The notes under the pieces were generated by a model, which was not told the DNA's origin, ran no database searches, and saw nothing but the letters and a program-made list of their open reading frames with translations. A DNA stretch of 64,000 nt from Manihot esculenta (Eukaryota > Streptophyta > Magnoliopsida > Malpighiales > Euphorbiaceae). Positions 1 through 10,689 of the stretch are shown here, one piece after another (position 1 is the first letter of the stretch; the number at the start of each line of letters is the position of its first letter). The position numbers and the translations under genes were made by a program. The stretch is from positions 15,748,263 through 15,812,262 of the forward strand of contig NC_035169.2 in NCBI RefSeq assembly GCF_001659605.2. Direction: 5' to 3'.

Positions 1-83
1 GTCAATTTGGCATGCAACAACCAATACCAAATCTACCACTCCAGCCAGCTAATCTTCACAATTCATATCTACTGTCATCTGAT

Positions 84-569
84 AGTAATTGGATTACGGT
101 TCATGCGCGTTGAATTACCATATGGGAAGATAGATGGCAGAGGATGGTTGAAGTAGTACCGTTAGATGGGCAACTTCATTATCATTCATAGTACGTGGAA
201 TGGTATAGAAGAGTTTTCCGTTGATGGATATCTCATCGTGGTGTAGCTATTGACACAGTGATAATATTTTTATTATTCAATATATTCTTATATGTTTATA
301 TTTATTTAAAATATCATTGTTTAATTATATAATGCCAACAGGAGGGCAGTATCGAGAATATTCATTTGATAAATCGACAGTTTCCTAATTCGGATACAGA
401 TCTTATTGAAAAACAGACAACAATCATGTTCTATGCCATGGAGGAAGAGAAACGAATAACTAAGATACCTCCACCACAGCCTGCTCCTCTAGCACAACAT
501 ATGCTAGATAACCCTGACGAGCCTGTTGACTCGCCGAGGAGACCTAGGCGTAGACGTAGCTCACGCTAA
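84..569 (+). pseudogene. plant mobile domain (MAIN/MAIL-like) protein relic, C-terminal part
   Basis: Broken reading frame resembling the end of the plant mobile domain, a domain shared by MAIN/MAIL proteins and transposable elements. Around 180-262 one frame reads like the hallmark segment ending the domain (tyrosine-x-glutamate-tryptophan-tyrosine-arginine-arginine, then a second tryptophan and SHRG), but it is interrupted by at least three in-frame stops. An intron-like AT-rich stretch separates this from an open stretch at 366-569 with a proline-rich, then arginine-rich, end (PRRPRRRRSSR), as often found at the tails of such proteins. The relic probably starts upstream of the window. What is seen is the motif and the stops; the transposon origin is inferred. 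Confidence 0.5.
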
Positions 570-589
570 GAAACTGATGTTGATGCACA

Positions 590-1298
590 TACTACTATTC
601 CGACTAATGTTCTGAGATCTAAAGAAAATAGGGTTTCTAAGTGTGTATGTAAGCTTGGTCTAGAGGATCACATTTCCCTCTTTTATTCCTTTTTCTCTTG
701 TTCTTTAATGACGCATAACCGCCACCCTGCTACAGTGCCACCTGTCCCTGTCATGCAGAGCCGTACATACGAGTGTACCTGCCTACCCATCCTCGTCATG
801 CGGTCATTTAATTCCCCTTTAGCACGTGTGGTGGTAGGGTCGTGGCATAGCAGAGCATGTTCTCTTATTTTTCATCGCATCAAACGAGCTAGGCTACCTT
901 TTGGTAGGTCTGAGCCCTCAGTCAGCCCGGCCTACCTTAGGTGCAGGTTGGATGGTTTATTGATGGGTCGGCCAGATTAATGGGCTCGGGTGGGCTTTGG
1001 GCCTATCTCTTTCTCCAAGGCTCAACCTCAGCCCGAATGCTGGAGGCCCAGCAGTCATCAAGTGCTCCTTTACCTCCTTAGTAGTTATTTCATGATTAAT
1101 GAGGGGGTAAATTACTAGGTCTCAATTATAACTGTGCGGCCCTAGGTGGGCTTCTGTCAAAACGTCTTTTCTTTATCTTTGCTCTTTTCAAATTCGTGTT
1201 CTCCATTTCTCTCCAGACTTTTCTTCTCGCTTTGCATCCTCTACTTCGTCTTTCCTCTCTTCTGCAAAACTTTTCTGAGGTACGTCTTCTGTTTCCTA
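590..1298 (+). repeat. probable LTR/5' leader of a gypsy-type element
   Basis: No gene is visible. The stretch is richer in GC than its surroundings, with runs such as GGGCTCGGGTGGGC and pyrimidine-rich DNA (1155-1290) directly before a start codon at 1299. This fits the LTR and untranslated leader of the element whose coding start follows. No second LTR copy is in the window, so the boundaries are unknown. Confidence 0.3.
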
Positions 1299-1526
1299 AT
1301 GGCTGCCGTTAGAATCCCCGATGTCGTAGATTTGAGGTCTACTGTCACCTCTGCCACTCTTACCAATTTCTTTTCTCTCGATTACCTAGACACCTCCATC
1401 TACAGTATTAGGGCTCCATATTACAATGAGAGGATTGTTCTTCCCATTCCTCTGCCAGCAGGTTTAATGGGACCCCAGCAAGGTTGCAGCTTAATCTTCT
1501 ATGTCAAGCAACGCGATTTGGTTTAA
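1299..1526 (+). pseudogene. N-terminal fragment of a 'putative gypsy type transposon' protein (Transposase_28-like)
   Basis: The frame starts at the ATG at 1299 (MAAVRIPDVV...) and runs 75 codons. It ends with a proline-rich ERIVLPIPLPAGLMGP segment like the opening of the plant domain called putative gypsy type transposon (PF04195), where ERI/WRVCLPPP precedes a FYxxxxxxGLRLPLHPF block. That following block is missing: the frame becomes unrelated after about residue 65 and stops at 1526. The normal product is a TE-encoded protein of unknown function. This is a truncated copy, and family assignment from a short segment is tentative. Confidence 0.4.
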
Positions 1527-1651
1527 CCTAAGAATTAGATGACTTATTGAGTGTTCCAATGAAATTCTCATCTTCTCAATTTCTTCTTTGTTGAACTCTT
1601 TGAGCTCCACAACACTCAAATTTTGTGTAGCTCCTTAGTTTGTGAAATTTG

Positions 1652-1960
1652 TCAAGCAACATTGCTGATAACTTGGGTCTTCCCATATAGCTTAAAGCAA
1701 TTCTCTTTGGTATGATGAGGTTTCTTGTAGTAAGTTGCACCATAAGCCATCATGATCAGATTACTTGTCTTCTTGTTTTTATCACTTCTATCACCTAGCC
1801 TTTCTTCCAAAATGGTAAACTTGTTTTCTTTATATGCAATTTTCTCTAAGGTCATGGTTGATCCCTCAGATTGTTGGAATTCTAGCATTATTGTTCCACA
1901 ACTCTCTTTACCATGCACTAACGAGAATACCACACTTAAAGGTGGCAACTTCTTACTCAA
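1652..1960 (-). pseudogene. Ty1/copia gag fragment with degraded zinc knuckle
   Basis: A 102-codon minus-strand frame. Near the N-terminus it has the LPPLSVVFSLVHGKES segment typical of plant copia Gag (usually LPSLnEVfSlVRgEEsRR), and at the C-terminus KKPHHTKENCFKLYGK, the plant copia CCHC knuckle. The first cysteines are changed (AYGATYYKKP instead of WCxYCKKP), so metal binding should be lost. Upstream UBN2 and downstream protease parts are absent. A TRIM element begins 10 bp beyond its upstream end. The similarity is recognised by eye, and the fragment is clearly non-functional. Confidence 0.65.
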
Positions 1961-1969
1961 TGTTTGTGA

Positions 1970-2424
1970 TGTCCCATATTGGTGGGAAATGAAAAGGTAA
2001 ATGGATTTATAATAGTTAGCATGAAACTACTAAATAACTTAAGTTAATCATTTTGGACCAAGTAAAAAATGAGTCCAAAAGTTATTTGAATTAGTTTTAG
2101 TTGAGCTGTTATAATTGGTATCAAAACCACCATGGGTAAAAAAAAAAAAGTATGCTGAGTTAGTGGGTTTGCAAGAAAAAGGCTAACTGTAGGATGAGGT
2201 GGAGCCACCTGAGGTATTAGAGAACCATAGTATCCGAGAGTTCGATCCTAACTTAGCAATTGTACCCAATTCAGTAAAGCAAGATTGTGGCATCGTGGGA
2301 AATGAAAAAGTAAAGGGATTTATAATAGCTAATATAAAACTACTAAATAACTTGGATTAATCATTTTGAATCAAGTGAAAAATAAGTAAAAGCTATTTAG
2401 ATCAGTTTTAGCCAGGCTGTTACA
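1970..2424 (+). mobile_element. TRIM (terminal-repeat retrotransposon in miniature)
   Basis: Two direct repeats of about 140 bp (1970-2113 and 2286-2424) flank about 170 bp of non-coding DNA. The first starts TGTCCCATATTGGTGGGAAATG, a start widely seen in plant TRIMs. Both end in CTGTTA(C/T)A. Right after the first is ATTGGTATCAAAACC, close to the initiator-methionine tRNA binding site TGGTATCAGAGCC. No protein is encoded. The repeats have diverged clearly (roughly 15%), so the copy is old. No convincing target duplication is visible. Terminal repeats, primer site and size all fit the TRIM class. Confidence 0.7.
2115..2128 (+). promoter_or_regulatory. primer binding site of the TRIM element
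   Basis: TTGGTATCAAAACC follows the 5' terminal repeat almost directly and matches the 3' end complement of initiator methionine tRNA with two changes. Confidence 0.6.
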
Positions 2425-5179
2425 AAATTATAGTTCATCGAATTAGTGATATATGCGGGGACATCTATAGAAAGGTAACAATAAGTGATGAAGGAAAATC
2501 AAAATTGAAACAAATACTATATGAAAAGAGGATTGAGTTTCATGAAAAATTCAATGAAAATGTAAATGGAGTGAAAATTTTTCCCTAGATATGAATCGAC
2601 CTAGGCAAAATCAATGAATCTCCTCCATTTAGCCTCCAAAAAGTGTGTGAGTGTCTCCTAGAGCTCTTACCCGAATTTGTTAGCTAGAACACAAAACAAA
2701 AAATTTCATAAAAATGAATAAAAGAAGAGTAGAAAAATATTTTCATATAATATCTTGATGTTTTCATAAATTTCTCTACCTTTTAGAAGATAAAAGGTTA
2801 AGGAATTCAAAGAATTAATATTCTGAGAGGTGTTTATGATGTGTGTGTCGAATGGCTACTAGGTTGAGCAAATTCTTTGGGATGAATATCCAAAATATGA
2901 GAAAGGGAGTGGAGGGATTTTGGTGATTGTTATGATTGAGAAAAATGAGAATTCCCTCACTTATTTGGTGTACAGGAGGTATTTATAGGTGTGGGATAAA
3001 TATATATATATATATATATATAAAAAACTCCTCTTAACAGGGAAAGGAAATCTCATCTAATTATCTCCTTTTTTTTTTTTATATGGCTGATTCTATTTTT
3101 AGAGCTTTTTTTATTTAAAATTCTCTCCAAACTTCTCTTTGATTATGTCTAAGAATCTATGATCTTAAGAGATCAAATGGGCCACTTTTGAAAGCCTTAT
3201 CGGGCCTTAACTATGTCTAGCCTAATCCATAATTACTCTTCAATTCTAATGGATTTAAAATACTTATAGATGGACCTTAATAGTGCAATAGAGATCCATG
3301 CTTCGAATGAAGCACATTGAACCCTTAAACTCTCTCACCACCTAGCCGCTACTCTTGTTAAGTTTATTTTGATTGTTAATGATATAGAACATCTCTATTA
3401 TCTCCTTTAAATCACTCCAAATACTCTTATAGGTAGAACTTATTATCATCAAGATCTTATTATCTTATGGTTCTTCATCAAAGACTCACTCTCTCCTATA
3501 GATCGAATCTTCATATAAAGTTACCTTTAGCGTATATAATCTAGCAGAATTCCGTAATCTCTGTAATTGCGAAATTCCCTGTTAATTAGCCAGTGGAATC
3601 TCCTATTAATTAGCTAGATTTCCAAAAAAATGTTATAATTAACTTTATCTTTTTACAGTATAAAATCTAATAATTATAAAGATAAAAGTATACATTCTCT
3701 TACACGACTACTCTTAAATTCTAAACAATTCTTTATACTCGCTCTATTCTTTAGATTATTGAGTTGAGTATCAGAGTAGCTGCCGTACACGCCAACTACC
3801 TCACATTCTCTTTCTTACCAGATTAATTAATTGCAGTACAGTATCATTTCAATAACATCACTAGTATCTTTGCATACAGTAAGATTGTTTATGCTTTGGA
3901 AGACAACTTTGTTACATGCTTGTTTTGTAGAAACTCATCTTGACGTTGCATATCCTGTTCGAGTTATAAATTAGTTCGTCTTTTCAAACAATTAATTATT
4001 GTGCAGTCTTAAAACAACTATTATATTACCTCAAGAAAGCTCGAAGTTTATGTAACAAAGCTTTTTTATTGAAAATATATTTATTTGTGGGATTAATATA
4101 ATAAGGTTAATTATTAATGATACATTTTTTTTTTTATGAAGTAATAAGTAATCCCAGTTTCAATATTGAATCCAACAAAAATTATAAAAGAAATGTTCAA
4201 TATTAAAATTGAGGTTTAACTATTCATTCCTTTTTTCATGTTTGGCAAAATGGAATGAGAAATATAAAGAAAGTTAAGAAATTAAAATTTAACCTATTTA
4301 ATTGAATATAATACTATCATTCAGGATGTTGCAATGGGAGTAAATAGTGCATAAATATACACTCAAGTGATATATTAACTTAATATAAATTTTAATTCAA
4401 AATTAATCAGTAACTAAATGATCGATTAGTAATCCTAACCTTGTACCAAACATATCCTAAACGTACCCTAAGAGGTATCTCATCAGAATAATGTTTGTTG
4501 AAAGAGATTTAGTGCCATGAGGAAACAAAGCGAGATCTCATAGTCTAGAGGTATAGTCTATGTGAGACAATGTGGATATATCAATTATCAAATAAAATTG
4601 TCCTAAATAAAACAAATACATCAAATTGACCATCATTTCGTTCGCGACAAAATTAAGGAAAAACTTATTTCCACACGTTAAATTAAAACAAGAGAACAGA
4701 TAAAATATTTCCATCACAACTGAGTGAAGTTTGGAATGACTTCATTTTAACAAGCTACCCATAATTAACATCTACACAGGCTCCAATTTGGGGAAAGCCA
4801 TAGAGAATATCAACATGGTATATTTATAATATTATATATTTCTAATTAATTTAATTTTTGGTGTAATTGTGGATTTTTTTTTTTTTTTTGTCCACAGGTA
4901 AGGGGATGACATAAAATTGAAATACATATTTGTAACAAAGATCATGTGTAGAAATCTTTGCGGACAATGGGAAATTGAAAAGAAAAATGAAAATTCTTTC
5001 AGAATTATATATATTAGAAACACGAGTCACTTGAGCCCAGACATTCTTGTGATGCTTCAGAAAGAACCTAAGCTTTCTTTTGGACCCAACAGCAAGCTAG
5101 ATTCCCCTTTTTCTTTGTCAATTTTGATAAATTCAACTAAAATATAATACCACCAAGATTTATATACTTTTCTTCTTCA
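2425..5179. other. AT-rich intergenic DNA, no gene seen
   Basis: No coding frame, tRNA or paired repeat could be supported. It holds a (TA)n microsatellite at about 2999-3022 and several poly-T runs (3068-3080, 4867-4889). The short open frames at 4832-5147 on either strand have no recognisable domain and overlap each other, so they are treated as chance. Confidence 0.5.
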
Positions 5180-5945
5180 TAAATTAACACCAATATTTCA
5201 ATACCTTTAATCAAATAATTCTCAGCAAGAACACCATTTCGGTTTCCAGAAATTTTGACAAGTTGAAGGCAAGAAGGATACCTTCATTGTTCAGGACTTC
5301 AGTGTTCCCAGCAATGTTGACACCCAATACCCATGTCATCTTTAATCCCAATTGAAGTTGAGGAATCAATTCAATTGAAGGGTGAATAGAGATCAATACC
5401 TTTTAAAGGCACCCAAATTGAATGGAAGTGTTGGATTGATCTTGATCATCAGTACAGTAACAATTGAAATGCTCGGGAGATTCTGAAATATTCTCTTCAA
5501 ACTTTTGTTCATCGTCATCCTTTATCCAAGTATCAATGTTAATAGCTTCTTGGATTTGACAAAACAATCCTACTTCACTCTCAAGAATTTCAGCAAAACT
5601 GATGAGCAACAGTTATAGTGTTACCATCTTGAAGTGAAAATTCCATATCTTCAGTAAACCCTTGAGAGAAGCCCCTGACGTCATATCTTGGAACTTCTTC
5701 GCCCTTGCTTACTCCTTTGCCCCTGTAACTCACCACAGTGGATATTAGGGATAGCAAGTCGTCAAGAATGGCATTCCAGCTTTCCAGGGCTGACTGCTTA
5801 ATATCCTTTCTGTTGACTTAGGACTTCTCTCAATTCATTGGAATTCCTCTTTTCATTCTTCTAGGAGAAGCCACACCTGTTCCTTCAGGTCTGTTAAACC
5901 CACAGCATCTGAGTTAACCACCACTGTTCTGGCCATTATTGCAAA
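5180..5945 (-). pseudogene. relic of an unrecognised multi-domain host gene
   Basis: I do not recognise this gene. Reading the minus strand, coding-like segments follow each other in changing frames. About 5845-5610 has a well-formed stretch including ILDDLLSLISTVVSYRGKG and VPRYDVRGFSQGF; 5609-5403 is an acidic stretch (TWIKDDDEQKFEENISESPEHF); 5396-5211 includes QLQLGLKMTWVLGVNIAG. Each is followed by stops or needs a frame change, and a stop also separates the last two. Composition is unlike the AT-rich surroundings and unlike the retroelements here, which suggests a decayed host gene or an exon cluster of a larger gene. Function cannot be inferred. Confidence 0.35.
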
Positions 5946-7288
5946 CCAGAATCACTTCAAATTGCACCAATTCCTTGCCAGACTTTTTCTGATTAAAAAA
6001 ATTTTAGCATTAGAAACTCTAACAGCAAGGTTAGAGAAATTTGGGAACATCATGACAAAGTAGAAGAAAGAAAATAGATAGGAAGATATAAAACATAAGA
6101 GGGGTTGCAAAAGAATTAATATGATTCTTGAATGTTCCCCACCAGTTACTTAGCTGCTCTTTGTACAGAATTACAGATAATTCTTTTGTACAACTGCTCC
6201 AGCAAAGTACTTTTTAACAGCTCCCACGCATCAAACCAACTACTATAGACCACCCTAACTGCTATACTCGAACTCCTACTTATTTCAGACATCCGTTAAC
6301 TCCTTGAACCTGGTTCTCTTATATGTAACATAACCACCCACATGATTAAAACACGATGCTAACTTTTTCCTCATTCGAGCATCTTTTTACAATACAAATT
6401 GATAGTGGTATATAACTTCTATTGAAGAGCAGAAAGTGCAAAAGGAAAGCTACATAATGCTCTCACAAACAAGATAACAAATATAAGAAATTATAGAACC
6501 ATGCAGATGGTGTGGACAAAACTGGAGCGAATACTATGGAAATCCAAGAGCATCCAGTCTTAAGCAATTAGTAACATTGGAACAATGCCCAAGGCCTCCA
6601 GAAGCAGCACACTTGTAAGAAGACTTATTCAGGGAAATATAATGTTGTTGCTAACAAAGATAAAAAGATATTACATGGGTTCAAAATGGTGAATTGAGAA
6701 GGCTCCTTGAGAAGCTCTTATGAATTCGAGCAAAGAGCTGACGGACAGCAGTATGAGCCCAGGGATTGGGAATTTAAGCCCAAGTCTACAAGTATACTGC
6801 AGAAAGAAGAAGAGAGAAGCAGAGAAATTTGGAGAGCACTCTAGAAAAGCACAGCTAGATAGGTTGGTTTGTTAGAGGGAACTAAGGAGACAATCCACCT
6901 GGAGATGCTAATAAAAAAGGGGATCCAAATCAAACTCAGCAGCTATAAGTTGAGACTAGCATTCCTAGTGCGGGATTTATTTCCTGGTGGGCTTAATGAC
7001 CATTTTAATTTTCTTGTTCTTTTGAGTTTCTTTCCGAGTAAAATATAGTAGAAAGGAATATTGTCAAACTCTATTCTTACTAATATAATCTCAGCTTCAG
7101 CAATTTTCTTCCATTTTACTGTTACAGTGTTCCTTACTCTATCAAATAGGTCCAACCTGCTGGATACCTAAACCCACAATAGAAATTTGGCTAAATATAT
7201 TTTTACACCCTTATACTAATTGGGATTAACCCATATTGACCACCAAAACTAAAATCTTAATCTATTTAACACCCAAACTTATAAAAAT
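5946..7288. other. intergenic DNA, possible repeat remnant, no gene seen
   Basis: No supportable gene. The segment 6120-7160 has a mixed composition with short polypyrimidine and polypurine runs on the minus strand, like a retroelement untranslated or LTR region. No second copy, primer site or terminal dinucleotides could be paired. The 70-codon minus frame at 6943-7155 has no known domain. Confidence 0.35.
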
Positions 7289-7290
7289 TA

Positions 7291-8250
7291 CTTCTTCCAT
7301 CCCATAATTTTTGTACACTTTATTTTTCACACATATTAATAAAGGCACTTTTTTTATTAACTTTCCAATTATACCCATTTTTAAAGACAATAAATTTTAT
7401 CAAATACTAAAATAATTTAAGGGATTTTTTAGAAATAAGATAAAATTAAAGAGACTTATAATAGTCAATTTATATGTTATTATAGTATAAAAAAAGGAAA
7501 ATGGACAATAAATTTTGGACAACCCATAGTTGTGAAAAGCTCAAGGCGCAAAGGGAATTTGGAGTCATGCACAAGGCGCAAGGGGGAAGCCCGAGCAACT
7601 CGAGGTGCAAAAAAATAAAAAGTGAAACAATCACAATATTACAATTCACATTCCCAATAAACTCTAAATTATTGTTTGCTAACTATATTCACAAATCTCA
7701 ATTTACTTGATTAATTAACATGAAAATAATATAAACGGATAATTAACATAAAGTTAAAGAAAAATCAATAATACCAGCACAATAGCAGGCTGGTTGGCAA
7801 TGGCAGAGCAGCATGCAACAGTATGTTAACCATGGGGAGGTAAAGAGAAAGAGAAGAAGAAAAAGAGAAAGAATAAAGAAAGGAAGGAGAATGATAAACT
7901 CAAAAAAAAAAAGAATTATATGTTGAGAATGAATTGAAGGGATGAAACCTAAGTATGTTGAAGTCTAGAATGTTGATTTTTTCTTCCTCTCCTTCCTTTT
8001 TTTTGTTCCTTTTTCTTCCTCTTTTTTTTCCCTCTTTTTCCTTCTCTTTCCTGCAGCTGCTGCTGGCCACTGAAGTTGTTGTTAAAGTCTAGGGCTTGAA
8101 GCCCTTTTATAGAGGGCGAGGGCGCGCCTAAGGACGCCTCAGGCACAGCGCCCGCCTAATGCCACCCCAGGCGCTAGGCCGCGCCTTTCATAATACTGAA
8201 ACAATCAAAAAAGGAAAAATGGACAAAAATTATGGGATAGATAGAGGGAG
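7291..8250. mobile_element. Stowaway-type MITE, split by another insertion
   Basis: Left end CTTCTTCCATCCCATAATTT and right end, read inverted, CTCCCTCTATCTATCCCATA match the Stowaway (Tc1/mariner-derived) consensus starting CTCCCTCCGTCCC. A TA dinucleotide lies directly outside each end (7289-7290 and 8251-8252), as expected for a TA target duplication. The pairing CCCATAATTTTTGT is perfect between the two ends. Normal Stowaway elements are 150-350 bp; this one is 960 bp because about 680 bp of a different repeat (7523-8200) sits inside. It encodes nothing. Confidence 0.75.
7523..8200. mobile_element. repeat with GGCGC-rich imperfect inverted ends inside the MITE
   Basis: The left end reads CCATAGTTGTGAAAAGCTCAAGGCGC. 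The right end, inverted, reads CAGTATTATGAAAGGCGCGG. Both share the pattern (T)xTGAAAxGGCGC, and the region near each end is full of AAGGCGC / GGCGCC steps. This resembles common non-autonomous plant DNA elements with such ends. The interior contains a long purine run (about 7835-7895) and a long pyrimidine run (about 7975-8055). Possible flanking duplications ACAACC/ACAATC are imperfect. No transposase is encoded; class (hAT-like?) is a guess. Confidence 0.5.
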
Positions 8251-8603
8251 TATAACAATTAAATACAAATTAATCACATTATTGATAATTTATTAGAAAA
8301 AAAATTAATCACATATTGTTGACTGCATTATAAACTTCACTTAACTAAGCTCTGAATTTTTATAAAATAGACAAAGTTAAACGAGAAATTTTATCATTTT
8401 ATGATAATTTATAGCCAATCAGCAAAATTTTGAGTACATTTAACAATAACTCAAATTATTTTTAATTTCTTTTTATAAATTATCAGAGATATGTTATTTG
8501 TATTTAATTGTTACAATTCTTGTAAGTTTAGATATTCAATAGGTTATAATTTTAGTTCAAGTATTTAATTGACTAATATGAAAAAGTACAAGGGTGTACA
8601 TAT

Positions 8604-9309
8604 CATGGTTTTAAATAATGGCCGTTACGGGGCCGTTACCCGTTATCTCGTTATATAACGGCTCCCTCCTGATTTGCAGACATAACAGCCGTTACGGCCG
8701 TTACGTAACAGTAACAGCCGTTACCAATAATTAAAATTCCTTTATATCCTTTATCTTTTGCTCCCTATTCTCATTTTCATTAGTTTCTACACTTTTCAGC
8801 AGCTTCAAAGACTATTTTTTAAGTTTTCTCTTCCCTTTCTCTTTCAAATTTCAATCTTCCCTGTATATTTCTCATATAAACTACTCTATTTCCAAGCTTA
8901 TTTCTTCTAAAAAGTTAGTTAAATTTTATCTATTTTAGTTTTTAATTGTTGTTTTTTTTCCTTTTTTTTGTAAGTTTTTGTGGATTAAAGTGTTAGTTTT
9001 GAATTAAAATTATACTTTGAGCTATTAGTTTACTTGATCTATAAAGATTATGTTGATTTTTCTTATTTTAAACTATATGATGTTTAACTTAAGTTAAATA
9101 ATCTATATTTTATATATTTATGTTTATTATGCATTTGTATACATTGTTCTAAATTAAATCTAATCAATATCATTTTATTTATGAACTTTGCAAATTTTTT
9201 TAAAAAATTTGCGTAACGCCAGACCGTTACGTTACGGCCGTTACAGGTTTGTTTCCGTTATCCGTGACCATGACCGCGAACGTGGCCGCGACCGCGATTT
9301 AAAACTATG
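8604..9309. mobile_element. hAT-like non-autonomous DNA transposon with GGCCGTTACG-rich ends
   Basis: The left end CATGGTTTTAAATAATGG and the inverted right end CATAGTTTTAAATCGCGG form terminal inverted repeats. Flanks read GTACATAT (8596-8603) and GTACAATAT (9310-9318), an 8-bp target duplication with one added base, the size expected for hAT elements. Both subterminal regions (8622-8722 and 9209-9300) are packed with short GGCCGTTACG / CGTTAC repeats or GACCGCGA-type repeats. The middle is AT-rich and non-coding, so the element would need a transposase supplied elsewhere. Confidence 0.75.
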
Positions 9310-9318
9310 GTACAATAT

Positions 9319-10689
9319 GTATTTGGCTAATAGAAATTTCAACGAGAAGATAGAGAGGAACATGAAAGTTTGGCAAGTGAACCTACTATCTTCAATTGTG
9401 AGTAGGAAAAAATTTCAACAGGATTGAAAAATTACTCATCTAGTTATTAGGGAAGGAGACAATTGCCAGGAGCGACAAAGCTCTCAAGCAATATCTTCAT
9501 CAACAAGCTAATCTGAAAAGCATTTGCAGCTTTAGCTCCCTCAACCGATAAAGAACCAGCCCATTACCATACAGAAAACTGTCTGCTGCTGCATGTGGTT
9601 TTGTCAATGGTAAGTCAAGAGCACCCATCCCAGGAGCTTTAAAAACGAAATGGGCCATAGCTAAAATCACATAAAACGAAAGGTAGCAATGTGATTAACG
9701 AATGATATGTGAAGGAAGATATAATATTAGTGGAGTAATGTATTTTTTTTTTTTTTCATATCAGCAAACACCAACAAGAAAAGAGATTGATAATTGAAAA
9801 ATTTATACTCCCAATTTCAGAATGTATCATCTTGAAGCTGTAAAATAAAATAAGACACGCTCAAGTCTTCATCAATTTTATGCATCTAATAAAACTAGAA
9901 ACTCAAAACCAAGTTCTAGATGTATCATCTTAAAAATGCACTGATAACTGAGCTGCAAAGAATGAAACCTTCAATCTAGACCTTCCTTATATTTTTGAAG
10001 CTTCCACTTTTTCCACTCCACCTATTCTTAAAAACCCCAAATACAATCCAAGTAAACACAAATTTGAGACAGATTAATGCGTGTTAGGAAGTACCAGACC
10101 TCCATTGAGAAAAAAAAATGTTGGAGAACGTAATTAGCAAACTGTTTAAACATGCACTCCCCAAGAACTCATCTTTCATTTATCTCACACTCAAATCTTT
10201 CCCAATATTTTGGATCCAGACAAGAGTTGCTTTCAACCTTTTACCTTAAGATACATTAGGAAATATGGTCTAAGATTAGAAGGTAGCTCCGTAATCTTGA
10301 AAGAAGTGAATGTATGGTCTCAACGAGATCCACATACACATTCTGCAAGTCTTTCTCGCCACAGAATTGGTTACCCTAAGGTAAACAAAAAAATAGCCTA
10401 CACAAGACACAACTACCACATATGCATATATTACTTAACTACCCCCTTCTCCGAAAAAAAAAATAATGCCAAAAATATAGAATAAATTATTATTTTGTAT
10501 ATCCACATATACACAATAAGTATGCCAACAAATACACACAAATGCAAAAACATAAAAAAGTATCTCTCTCAAGTGATTGATTGAGGTACTAAGTTTTTGA
10601 TACCCTTTATTGACCTAAAATCACATGGTATCCAAAATCTAACCAACTTCTGCATGGTAAGAGTATAAACAATTTGTATACCTAATGCA
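9319..10689. other. region downstream of the PPR gene, no gene seen
   Basis: No supportable gene. 10490-10689 probably includes the 3' untranslated region of the minus-strand PPR gene. On the minus strand about 9660-9450 is less AT-rich and has a short coding-like frame (starting MAHFVFKAPGMGALDL), which could be a decayed exon or untranslated sequence; it has no recognisable domain. A poly-T run lies at about 9745-9757. Confidence 0.4.
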
